Of a stretch of DNA of 15,190 nt, positions 6,702 to 13,216 are shown piece by piece. Source of the DNA: an uncultured Dechloromonas sp. (GTDB lineage: Bacteria; Pseudomonadota; Gammaproteobacteria; Burkholderiales; Rhodocyclaceae); assembly GCA_937996725.1 (NCBI GenBank), contig CALKUR010000016.1, positions 1-15,190 of the forward strand, in the 5' to 3' direction. Within the stretch, counting starts at the first letter, position 1; the number at the start of each line of letters is the position of its first letter. The notes under the pieces are model-generated. The model did no database searches. It saw only the letters and a list, made by a program, of their open reading frames with translations, and was not told the DNA's origin. The position numbers and the translations under genes are program-made.

Positions 6702-7076
6702 ATGAATAAGGCGCTGATACTTTTCGCTCATGGCGCCCGCGATCCTGAATGGGCGCGGCCCGTTCAAGCGGTTGCCAAACGCCTACAGACCGAAAACCCG
6801 GATCTTCCTATTGCGATCGCGTTTCTGGAGTTCATGTCGCCAACCCTACAGGATGCCGTTGCCGCGATGACAGAGCGGGCTGTAGATCAGCCACTACAGA
6901 TCGATATCCTGCCGTTCTTTATCGCGCAGGGCGGGCATTTGCGACAAGAGGTGCCCGCCATGCTGGACCAGATTCGTCAGCGCTATAACAATCTACAAAT
7001 CAGGCTACTACCACCCCTAGGGGAACTGCCATCCGTGCAGGATGCGATTGCAGCAGCGATCAGTCGGCTGATTTAG
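6702..7076 (+). CDS. cbiX: Short CbiX-type sirohydrochlorin chelatase
   Basis: The protein resembles the small, single-domain CbiX family, which inserts cobalt or iron into sirohydrochlorin for cobalamin or siroheme synthesis. At 124 residues it fits the short form that works as a homodimer. It has FAHGAR with His10 and FFIAQGGHLRQEVP with His79, which correspond to the metal-binding histidines of the family, and Glu43 in FLEF. The start is 12 bases after sspB with only a weak GCGAGA site, so it may be translated from the ssp message. No other tetrapyrrole gene is nearby, so which metal and pathway it serves cannot be told. Its last 17 bases overlap the end of the opposite-strand gene. Confidence 0.85.
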   Translation: MNKALILFAHGARDPEWARPVQAVAKRLQTENPDLPIAIAFLEFMSPTLQDAVAAMTERAVDQPLQIDILPFFIAQGGHLRQEVPAMLDQIRQRYNNLQIRLLPPLGELPSVQDAIAAAISRLI

Positions 7077-8028
7077 GTTGAATCACCAGGCTGGCTACCA
7101 TAGTTGTGACCAGGAGCATCAGCACAATTCCGAGTGAAATGCCCACGGGAATGTGATAGAAATCCACGATCAGCATCTTGGTACCGATAAAGGCCAGAAT
7201 CGCGGCCAGACCGAATTTAAGTAGATGAAACCGTTCGGCCATGCCGGCCAGCATGAAGTACAGTGCGCGTAAGCCTAGTACAGCGAAGATATTTGAGCTC
7301 ATCACAATGTAGGGGTCATCCGTCACGGCAAAAATGGCCGGAATCGAGTCCACCGCAAACATCACGTCCGTCACCCCAATCAGTGCAACGACCAGAAAGA
7401 GTGGTGTAAAGACACGTACCTTGTCTTTGATCACGTAAAGGGCGCTACCATGGTACTCGTGTGACACGGTCAAATGCCTGCGCATCCACTTCAGTAAGCC
7501 GTTGTTTTCTAGGTCATGCACTTCTTCATCGGCGACGACCATTTTGATGCCTGTATACAGCAGGAACACACCAAAAAGATACATCACCCAGCTGAAGTGA
7601 CTGATCAACCAGGCACCGATGAGAATTAACAGGATGCGCAGCACGATAGCGGCAATGATGCCGATCATCAGCGCTTTTTTCTGTTGCGCGAGAGGTACGT
7701 GAAACGTTGTGAACAGCATCAGGAAGACGAACAGGTTATCGACCGACAGTGATTTTTCAATCAGATAGCCGGTCAAAAACTCACCCGCCTTCACGTTGGC
7801 CAAGGCGCGTCCCTCTGTCAGGTCCAACGACAGCCAAAGCCCGGCACAGAAGACCATAGCGAGGGCCACCCAGAGCAGCGACCAGCGCAGGGCATCCCGA
7901 AACCCGATGACCCGGTTGCCCTGACGACGCAGCGACATGAAGTCTCCGCCCAGCGCGGCAGCGACAAAAACCAGGAGCGCCGACCAGGCAAAAGGCGAAT
8001 TAATGTGGGGGATGAGCATTTCGTGCAT
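7060..8028 (-). CDS. alx: Alx/TerC-family integral membrane protein, probable metal exporter
   Basis: This is a TerC-family protein very close in pattern to E. coli Alx, which is linked to manganese export and alkaline pH response. About nine hydrophobic segments are visible in 322 residues. Conserved acidic motifs include EKSLSVDN (91-98) and DVMFAVDSIPAIF (221-233), followed by SSNIFAVLGLRALYF and the C-terminal KMLIVDFYHIP. The position just before DVMFAVDS reads IGVT where Alx and many relatives have VELS or VExT, so a commonly conserved Glu is missing. The start is uncertain: ATG at 8028 and ATG at 8019 both lack a good ribosome binding site, and a TTG at 8058 would add 10 residues. I see no riboswitch-sized leader. 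Confidence 0.88.
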   Translation of the reverse strand: MHEMLIPHINSPFAWSALLVFVAAALGGDFMSLRRQGNRVIGFRDALRWSLLWVALAMVFCAGLWLSLDLTEGRALANVKAGEFLTGYLIEKSLSVDNLFVFLMLFTTFHVPLAQQKKALMIGIIAAIVLRILLILIGAWLISHFSWVMYLFGVFLLYTGIKMVVADEEVHDLENNGLLKWMRRHLTVSHEYHGSALYVIKDKVRVFTPLFLVVALIGVTDVMFAVDSIPAIFAVTDDPYIVMSSNIFAVLGLRALYFMLAGMAERFHLLKFGLAAILAFIGTKMLIVDFYHIPVGISLGIVLMLLVTTMVASLVIQPKSAD

Positions 8029-8123
8029 GATGGGGCGGGTACTCGTGGCAAAATACAAAGATTGGTCAGCATTGTGCCATGACTACGCTCCTCAACGCTG
8101 CTCCGTTCACCTACGAAAAACCT

Positions 8124-8774
8124 ATGACAGAACTTCAATTTGCCATCGTCCCGGTGACGCCTTTTGCTCAAAATTGCACCTTGCTCTGGGATGAAACCAG
8201 CAAGCGTGGTGCGGTAGTCGACCCGGGTGGTGATATTGATCGACTGGTGGCTGAAATCGACAAGCGTGGGATTCGTATCGAGAAGATTTTGATCACCCAT
8301 GGCCATATCGACCATGCGGGTGGGGCAGCCGATTTGGCCCGACGTCTCAATGTGCCCATTGAAGGGCCCCAGCAAGAAGACGCTTTCTGGATCCAGGGTA
8401 TGCCCGCGCAATCCAAGCAGTTTGGTTTTCCCCACGTCGAAGCATTTGAGCCGGATCGCTGGTTAAGCGATGGCGACACCGTGACTGTAGCTGATCAGAC
8501 GTTATCCGTGATTCATTGCCCGGGTCATACGCCGGGGCACGTGTGTTTCTATCATGAGCCCACCCGCCTGGCGTTGGTCGGTGACGTGCTATTCCAGCAA
8601 TCGATCGGTCGAACGGACTTCCCTCGTGGCAATCATCAGCAGTTGATCAGTTCGATTCGAGAAAAGCTGTTTCCGCTGGGTGATGATGTACGTTTCGTGC
8701 CGGGCCATGGCCCAATGTCGACCTTTGGCGACGAACGCATCGATAATCCCTACGTTGCAGACGGGCAGCGCTAG
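8124..8774 (+). CDS. gloC: GloC/YcbL-type metallo-beta-lactamase-fold hydrolase (type II glyoxalase)
   Basis: This is a dinuclear-metal hydrolase of the glyoxalase II-like group, closest in pattern to E. coli GloC (YcbL), which hydrolyses S-lactoylglutathione to D-lactate and glutathione. The 216 residues show the metal motif HGHIDH (59-64), His135 in HCPGHTPGH, Asp154 in GDVLF and His195 in PGHGP, a full set of ligands. GRTDFPRGNHQQLISSI is a family signature. I chose the ATG at 8124 because it gives the family length and N-terminus. An in-frame ATG at 8079 would add 15 unconserved residues. Neither has a strong ribosome binding site. The gene is divergent from the alx-like gene. Other thioester substrates are possible. 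Confidence 0.9.
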   Translation: MTELQFAIVPVTPFAQNCTLLWDETSKRGAVVDPGGDIDRLVAEIDKRGIRIEKILITHGHIDHAGGAADLARRLNVPIEGPQQEDAFWIQGMPAQSKQFGFPHVEAFEPDRWLSDGDTVTVADQTLSVIHCPGHTPGHVCFYHEPTRLALVGDVLFQQSIGRTDFPRGNHQQLISSIREKLFPLGDDVRFVPGHGPMSTFGDERIDNPYVADGQR

Positions 8775-8792
8775 ATTCTGTGGCTAAAATCC

Positions 8793-8812
8793 GTTCATGA
8801 TCAGCAATGAAC
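8793..8812. repeat. Inverted repeat upstream of accA
   Basis: GTTCAT (8793-8798) and ATGAAC (8807-8812) form a perfect 6-bp inverted repeat around 8 bases. It lies 41 bases upstream of the proposed accA -10 box and 18 bases after the gloC stop. It could be an operator half-site pair or a weak hairpin. It does not match the FadR consensus as I know it. Confidence 0.3.
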
Positions 8813-8850
8813 ATGTTGGTTGCGCCGCGTCATGGGCGGCGGACGGCCTC

Positions 8851-8859
8851 TGTTAGAAT
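8851..8859 (+). promoter_or_regulatory. Extended -10 promoter of accA
   Basis: TGTTAGAAT at 8851-8859 matches the extended -10 form TGnTATAAT with one mismatch, giving a start near 8866 and a leader of about 27 bases before the accA ATG at 8893. No -35 hexamer is present at the usual distance, which is tolerated by extended -10 promoters. A GCCGC/GCGGC inverted repeat (8824-8828 and 8836-8840) lies in the -35 region. Confidence 0.55.
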
Positions 8860-8892
8860 AGAGCCTCAAACCCGATGCAGGATGATGTGCCG

Positions 8893-9858
8893 ATGAAAAC
8901 GACGTTTCTCGACTTTGAGCAGCCGATCGCCGAACTGGAAAACAAGATCGATGAACTCCGCGCAATGCAGGAGGAATCGGGTGTCGATATTTCCGAAGAA
9001 GTTGAGCGCCTCGCGGAGAAAAGCCGCAGCCTGTCTCATGACATCTATGCCAAGCTTAGCCCCTGGCAAAGCGCTCAGGTGGCCCGTCACCCACAGCGTC
9101 CCTACACGCTGGATTACGTTCAGAACATATTTACCGATTTTCACGAGCTGCATGGCGACCGCGCTTTTGCAGACGATACCGCCATCGTGGGTGGTCTGGC
9201 GCGCCTGAATGGCGAGCCCTGTGTCGTCATTGGTCACCAGAAAGGCCGCGACACCAAAGAAAAAATCTATCGCAACTTCGGCATGCCCCGTCCGGAAGGC
9301 TATCGCAAGGCGCTGCGCCTGATGAAGCTGGCCGAAAAATTCGGTTTGCCGGTGTTTACCTTTGTCGATACCCCGGGCGCATATCCCGGTATTGGGGCCG
9401 AAGAGCGCGGCCAGTCGGAGGCCATTGGCCGCAACCTGTTGGTTATGGCGGAACTCAAAACACCGATTATCGTCACGGTCATCGGTGAGGGTGGTTCGGG
9501 CGGTGCGTTGGCCATCGCTGTGGGCGATGAAGTGCTCATGTTGCAACATTCCACCTACTCGGTGATCTCACCCGAAGGTTGTGCCACCATTCTGTGGAAG
9601 AGTGCCGAGAAAGCCTCTGAAGCGGCCGAGATCATGGGCATTACGGCCGCCCGTTTGAAGGGTCTGGGCTTAATCGATCAGGTTGTTGAAGAAACGCCGG
9701 GTGGCGCACATCGCGATGTGGTCGGGATGGCCAAAAATCTGAAACAGGCGCTGGAACAGGCGCTGAAACGTGTCGATGGCCTGGATCATGACGCGCTGGT
9801 GCGTCGACGCATCGATCGCCTGATGTCCTACGGCGCGTTTGACACCGTCAGCACCTGA
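8893..9858 (+). CDS. accA: Acetyl-CoA carboxylase, carboxyltransferase subunit alpha
   Basis: AccA with AccD transfers carboxyl from biotin to acetyl-CoA, giving malonyl-CoA, the first committed step of fatty acid synthesis. The 321 residues match the E. coli length (319). They begin with the coiled-coil-like MKTTFLDFEQPIAELENKID and include LARHPQRPYTLDY-like VARHPQRPYTLDY (63-75). They also include TPGAYPGIGAEERGQSEAI (160-178), the oxyanion-forming GEGGSGGALA (198-207) and SPEGC (226-230). I prefer the ATG at 8893 because AGGA (8879-8882) precedes it and it gives the family N-terminus. An ATG at 8875 would add 6 residues and has no ribosome binding site. accD is not in the window. Confidence 0.97.
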   Translation: MKTTFLDFEQPIAELENKIDELRAMQEESGVDISEEVERLAEKSRSLSHDIYAKLSPWQSAQVARHPQRPYTLDYVQNIFTDFHELHGDRAFADDTAIVGGLARLNGEPCVVIGHQKGRDTKEKIYRNFGMPRPEGYRKALRLMKLAEKFGLPVFTFVDTPGAYPGIGAEERGQSEAIGRNLLVMAELKTPIIVTVIGEGGSGGALAIAVGDEVLMLQHSTYSVISPEGCATILWKSAEKASEAAEIMGITAARLKGLGLIDQVVEETPGGAHRDVVGMAKNLKQALEQALKRVDGLDHDALVRRRIDRLMSYGAFDTVST

Positions 9859-9881
9859 GCAACGCCGATCCGGTTGACGGT

Positions 9882-11192
9882 ATGACAACCGGCCTGGACC
9901 CCATTCTCGCAGCAGTCCGCCACGCGCCCGGTATCGATTGGGGCGCCAACAGTCACGTCTGCCTAGCCTTGTCCGGCGGACTGGATTCGGTGGTGCTGCT
10001 ACATGCATTGGTGCGGTTGCGGACAGAAGCCCCGTTTCAATTATCGGCAATTCATGTGCATCATGGCTTGTCGCCAAATGCCGATGCCTGGGCCGCTTTT
10101 TGTCGCGCCCTTTGCGAAGCATTAGCGGTGCCCTGCGAGGTCGTTCGTCTTGAATTGCCAGAAACCTCCGGAAAAGGGCTCGAGCGGGTCGCACGCGAAG
10201 CACGTTATGAGGCCTTTGCTACAGCGCCCGGAGACACCCTCTGTCTGGCGCATCACCAGAATGATCGGGCAGAAACCTTGCTACTGAATCTCTTTCGGGG
10301 GGCGGGCGCTACGGGGCTGGGCGGCGTGCCGGATGTGCGCAAACTCGGGCAGAAGCACCTGATTCGACCATTCATCGATATCCCGCGGTTGGCTTTGGAA
10401 GCCTGGGCGAGCGTGCACCAGTTGCGCTGGATCGAAGACGAAAGCAACCAGAATCTCGCCTTCCGGCGGAACTATGTACGTCATCGAATCCTGCCGGCCG
10501 TGACGGCGATGTATCCGGGAGCGGTCGGCATCCTGGCGCGCACGTCGGCACAGATGATGGAACAGGCAGGATTGCTGGATCGCTTGGCTGAAAGCGACGC
10601 GCGGGGTTGCCGTGACCAGGATGGGTTGTTGTCGGTCACCCTGTTACAGCAACTGCCTGAGCCGGCCGTGCGCAATATTCTGCGCCACAGCTTCGCCAAG
10701 GCGGGCGTCCAGATTCCCGCAGCACGACGCCTATACGCGCTCTCGGCGCAGTTGCTCACTGCGCAATCCGATACCGAAGCTTTGGTGCGCATGGGATCGA
10801 TAGGCGTGCACGTCTGGCGTGACCGAATCTGGTTGGATCCAGCGATGGATCAACGCTGCCCCGGTGAGTACGCACTTCAAAGCGGCTCAGTCGCCTGGCC
10901 GGATGGTCAGCTTGAAATTGTCGGCGCTTATGCGGCCGAGCGTGTCTTGCATGTCGCCCCCTTAGGGCATGGTCAACGTTTTCACCCGACAGGGCGCTGC
11001 CGTGACCGAGTCAGTGAATTACTCAGAGCTCAGGGTGTGCCGCCTTGGGTGCGGCCCAGGTTGCCTGGGCTTTGGTTAGATAAAACGCTGCTTTGGTTGC
11101 CTGGGCTTGGTTGGGCTTCCGATGTTCACCAATTTATAAATTCTGTTTTTGACGAACCGTCGTGGCAGGAAACCCCCGCTTTGCGCCTTTAG
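9882..11192 (+). CDS. tilS: tRNA(Ile)-lysidine synthetase TilS
   Basis: TilS attaches lysine to C34 of the CAU-anticodon tRNA-Ile, changing its codon from AUG to AUA and its amino acid from Met to Ile; it is normally essential. The 436 residues contain the PP-loop ATP motif SGGLDS (31-36), HVHHGL (58-63) and AHHQNDRAETLLLNLFRG (123-140). RRNYVRHRILP (195-205) follows, and then the longer C-terminal region found in the E. coli-type enzyme. The ATG is 23 bases after accA with a weak ribosome binding site. The accA-tilS pairing is common in proteobacteria, so they likely share the promoter at 8851. No clear U-tract terminator follows; a short 7-bp hairpin (11199-11219) does. Confidence 0.95.
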   Translation: MTTGLDPILAAVRHAPGIDWGANSHVCLALSGGLDSVVLLHALVRLRTEAPFQLSAIHVHHGLSPNADAWAAFCRALCEALAVPCEVVRLELPETSGKGLERVAREARYEAFATAPGDTLCLAHHQNDRAETLLLNLFRGAGATGLGGVPDVRKLGQKHLIRPFIDIPRLALEAWASVHQLRWIEDESNQNLAFRRNYVRHRILPAVTAMYPGAVGILARTSAQMMEQAGLLDRLAESDARGCRDQDGLLSVTLLQQLPEPAVRNILRHSFAKAGVQIPAARRLYALSAQLLTAQSDTEALVRMGSIGVHVWRDRIWLDPAMDQRCPGEYALQSGSVAWPDGQLEIVGAYAAERVLHVAPLGHGQRFHPTGRCRDRVSELLRAQGVPPWVRPRLPGLWLDKTLLWLPGLGWASDVHQFINSVFDEPSWQETPALRL

Positions 11193-11212
11193 TGGTTGTT
11201 CGGATTCTGACG

Positions 11213-11251
11213 ATCCGGAAGAAAAAACCTAATGATTCCGGAATTTCGGAA
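11213..11251. repeat. Cluster of CCGGAA-type repeats, candidate activator-binding region
   Basis: Three related 8-mers occur here: ATCCGGAA (11213-11220), TTCCGGAA (11236-11243) and TTTCGGAA (11244-11251). The middle copy lies in a perfect palindrome ATTCCGGAAT (11235-11244). They sit about 87-125 bases upstream of the -24 element of the dctP promoter, a typical distance for the enhancer of a sigma-54 activator. That they bind a DctD-like regulator is an inference from position; I do not claim a match to a known site. Confidence 0.4.
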
Positions 11252-11297
11252 AAGGCGTTGATCTTACGCGGCGCCGCACCATTCAAACCGTCTTTGA

Positions 11298-11310
11298 AAT
11301 CAATGCATTA
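11298..11310 (+). promoter_or_regulatory. IHF binding site upstream of dctP
   Basis: AATCAATGCATTA matches the IHF consensus WATCAANNNNTTR at every defined position. It lies between the CGGAA repeat cluster and the -24/-12 promoter, starting 39 bases before the -24 element. IHF bending at this place is the standard way in which a distant activator reaches sigma-54 polymerase. Confidence 0.65.
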
Positions 11311-11336
11311 GATGTTTATATTTCGTGAGATTAAGT

Positions 11337-11352
11337 TGGCATGGGGATTGCT
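11337..11352 (+). promoter_or_regulatory. Sigma-54 (-24/-12) promoter of dctPQM
   Basis: TGGCATGGGGATTGCT fits the sigma-54 consensus TGGCACG-N4-TTGCW with one mismatch (T for C at the sixth base). The invariant GG (11338-11339) and GC (11350-11351) have the required spacing. The predicted start is near 11363, leaving a leader of about 65 bases before dctP. Dicarboxylate TRAP operons are known sigma-54 targets under the DctB-DctD two-component system, which agrees with the gene content. No dctBD genes are in the window. Confidence 0.8.
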
Positions 11353-11361
11353 AAATATGGT

Positions 11362-11392
11362 GTAATGAACATGCGCACAGCGATGTCATTAC
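11362..11392 (+). other. Stem-loop at the predicted 5' end of the dctP transcript
   Basis: GTAATGA (11362-11368) pairs with TCATTAC (11386-11392); after a bulged A, CAT pairs with ATG (11383-11385), giving about 10 bp with a 10-base loop. The left arm starts at the predicted transcription start, so the message would begin with a hairpin, which can protect mRNA from 5'-end-dependent decay. It ends 21 bases before the AAAGGAG ribosome binding site, so it should not block translation. Confidence 0.5.
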
Positions 11393-11427
11393 GATAAAAG
11401 CGCAATACAAACCAAAGGAGCGTAGGA

Positions 11428-12450
11428 ATGAAAAAGATGAAACTGCTGGTGGCTTCGCTGCTGGCTGCTTGTTCGACCTGGGCCGTAGCGCAACAGCCGA
11501 TTGTGATTAAGTTCAGCCATGTGGTGGCAAACGATACGCCGAAGGGTCTTGCCGCCGAGTACTTCAAGAAGAAGGCAGAGGAGTACACCAAGGGCAAGGT
11601 CAAGGTAGAGGTTTACGCAAACAGTACCCTTTACAAAGATAAAGAAGAGATCGAAGCGCTGCAGCTCGGAGCTGTCCAGATGCTCGCGCCGTCGTTGGCT
11701 AAGTTTGGCCCATTGGGCGTCAAAGATTTCGAATTGTTCGATCTGCCATATATCTTTGATAACTACGACCAATTGCATAAAATCACGCAAGGCCCGGTTG
11801 GAAAGTCAATTCTGGCCAAGCTCGAACCCAAGGGTATTCGTGGCCTGGCTTACTGGGATAACGGGTTTAAGTCTTTTTCGGCTAATACACCAATCAAGCT
11901 GCCATCGGATCTAAAAGGCAAGAAGATGCGTATTCAGTCCTCCAAGGTTTTGGAGGCCGAAATACGTGCGCTAGGTGCTTTGCCGCAAGTCCTGGCGTTC
12001 TCGGAGGTCTACCAGGCACTGCAAACAGGCGTGGTAGATGGCACCGAGAACCCTATCTCCAATCTTTACACTCAGAAAATATTTGAAGTGCAGAAGCATC
12101 TGGCTATGACGGAGCATGGCTATCTCGGCTATGCCGTGATTGTGAACAAGAAGTTCTGGGATGGTCTGCCGTCAGATGTACGTGAGCAGTTGGAAAAGGC
12201 CATAGCCGATTCCAGCATGTTTGCTAACCGTATCGCTAAGCATCAGAACGATCAGGATCTCGAGAAGGTGAAAAAGTCTGGCCGCACAGCAGTTTATTAT
12301 CCGACGCCGGCTGAGCACGATGCCTTCAAGAAGGCTCTCCTGCCGGTGCACAAGGAAATGGCACCGCGTATTGGGCCAGAGTTGTTGCAACAGGTCTATG
12401 CAGAGCTCGCTGCGCCCGTTAAGACGGGTGGCAAAGGCGCTAAAAAGTAA
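11428..12450 (+). CDS. dctP: TRAP transporter solute-binding protein DctP
   Basis: This is the periplasmic binding protein of a TRAP transporter; the family (DctP/TRAP-T) captures C4-dicarboxylates such as succinate, malate and fumarate and delivers them to DctQM. The 340 residues begin with a signal peptide with AVA before Gln22 as a likely cleavage site. They carry the family features KFSHVV (28-33), LFDLPYIF (103-110), KMRIQSS with Arg168 as the carboxylate-binding arginine, and DGTENPI (204-210). AAAGGAG (11414-11420) gives a good 7-base spacing. The Lys/Gly-rich tail GGKGAKK is unconserved. LAAC (12-15) also resembles a short lipobox, so a lipoprotein form cannot be excluded. The exact substrate is inferred. 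Confidence 0.93.
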   Translation: MKKMKLLVASLLAACSTWAVAQQPIVIKFSHVVANDTPKGLAAEYFKKKAEEYTKGKVKVEVYANSTLYKDKEEIEALQLGAVQMLAPSLAKFGPLGVKDFELFDLPYIFDNYDQLHKITQGPVGKSILAKLEPKGIRGLAYWDNGFKSFSANTPIKLPSDLKGKKMRIQSSKVLEAEIRALGALPQVLAFSEVYQALQTGVVDGTENPISNLYTQKIFEVQKHLAMTEHGYLGYAVIVNKKFWDGLPSDVREQLEKAIADSSMFANRIAKHQNDQDLEKVKKSGRTAVYYPTPAEHDAFKKALLPVHKEMAPRIGPELLQQVYAELAAPVKTGGKGAKK

Positions 12451-12465
12451 CTGGTATTGGGAACC

Positions 12466-12491
12466 CGTCGCTCGGATTTAACCGGGCGACG
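12466..12491 (+). other. Strong stem-loop between dctP and dctQ
   Basis: A 10-bp GC-rich stem (12466-12475 with 12482-12491, one G-T wobble) closes the loop ATTTAA. No T run follows, so it is not a standard terminator. It lies 15 bases after the dctP stop and 15 bases before dctQ. Such intercistronic hairpins after binding-protein genes can protect the upstream message from 3' exonucleases, and so keep the binding protein in excess over the membrane subunits. Confidence 0.6.
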
Positions 12492-12506
12492 CCTCCGGGG
12501 ATTGAT

Positions 12507-13214
12507 ATGAAATTTTTAGATCGACTTGAAGAGTGGCTGATTGCCTTCTTGATCGGTGGCGCAACGCTGCTGATTTTTGCTGCAGTGGCCCACCGTTATT
12601 TGTCGGGCCTTAGCATTCCTGGCTTGCAGGACTGGATGCTCAGCATCAACATGAGCTGGGCCCAGGAGCTGTGCATCATCATGTTCGTGTGGATGGCGAA
12701 ATTTGGTGCGGCCTATGGTGTGCGTACCGGTATCCATGTGGGGGTTGATGTCGTCATCAACCGCATGGACGAAGCTATGCACCGCCGCTTCATTACTTTT
12801 GGCCTGCTGGCCGGTGCGTTTTTTACCGGCTCGATTGCCTACTTGGGTGGCCACTTCGTCTGGGAAAATGGCGCGCACTATGCCTTCTATCACACGCTCG
12901 GCCTAGATGTCGGTGATGTGCCGGAGGGTCCCACGACGCCCGATCTCGAGTGGCCGACCTGGATGGTCTATTCGGCAATTCCCCTCGGCTCCAGCCTGAT
13001 GTGTTTCCGCTTCCTCCAGGTTGCCTACAACTACTGGCGTACTGGAGACCTACCGCACCATGACCACGGTCACGTGGACGGTATGGACGATCAACAGCCG
13101 TTGATGGGTGACATGCTGGCGCAAGGCGAAGAAACGGATCGACTCTACCAGGGCCAGTCTGAAGCTGAGTGGAAAAAGTCGCACAGCAAGACTCAAGATA
13201 AGCGGGGAGCATAA
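12507..13214 (+). CDS. dctQ: TRAP transporter small membrane subunit DctQ
   Basis: DctQ is the four-helix membrane subunit that pairs with DctM in TRAP transporters. The 235 residues show membrane segments at about 11-28, 52-70, 96-115 and 152-173. SWAQELCIIMFVWMAKFGAAY (50-70) and GIHVGVDVV (75-83) are typical of the family. A longer loop with DVGDVPEGPTTPDLEWP separates helices 3 and 4. The cytoplasmic tail is His/Asp-rich (HHDHGH, 184-189) and runs for about 55 residues, longer than in the smallest family members. GGGGA (12497-12501) provides a ribosome binding site. Confidence 0.93.
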   Translation: MKFLDRLEEWLIAFLIGGATLLIFAAVAHRYLSGLSIPGLQDWMLSINMSWAQELCIIMFVWMAKFGAAYGVRTGIHVGVDVVINRMDEAMHRRFITFGLLAGAFFTGSIAYLGGHFVWENGAHYAFYHTLGLDVGDVPEGPTTPDLEWPTWMVYSAIPLGSSLMCFRFLQVAYNYWRTGDLPHHDHGHVDGMDDQQPLMGDMLAQGEETDRLYQGQSEAEWKKSHSKTQDKRGA

Positions 13215-13216
13215 CT

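Noticed and set aside
8079..8123. Upstream ATG of the gloC-like gene
   Set aside because: The 15 extra residues are not part of the family N-terminus, and the start at 8124 gives the family length.
8866..9549. Antisense frame of 227 codons opposite accA
   Set aside because: It mirrors the codon pattern of accA and has no recognisable domain or start signal.
11199..11219. Hairpin after tilS as an intrinsic terminator
   Set aside because: The stem is only 7 bp with a wobble and is followed by an A-rich, not T-rich, stretch on the plus strand. I treat it as part of the repeat-rich region upstream of dctP.
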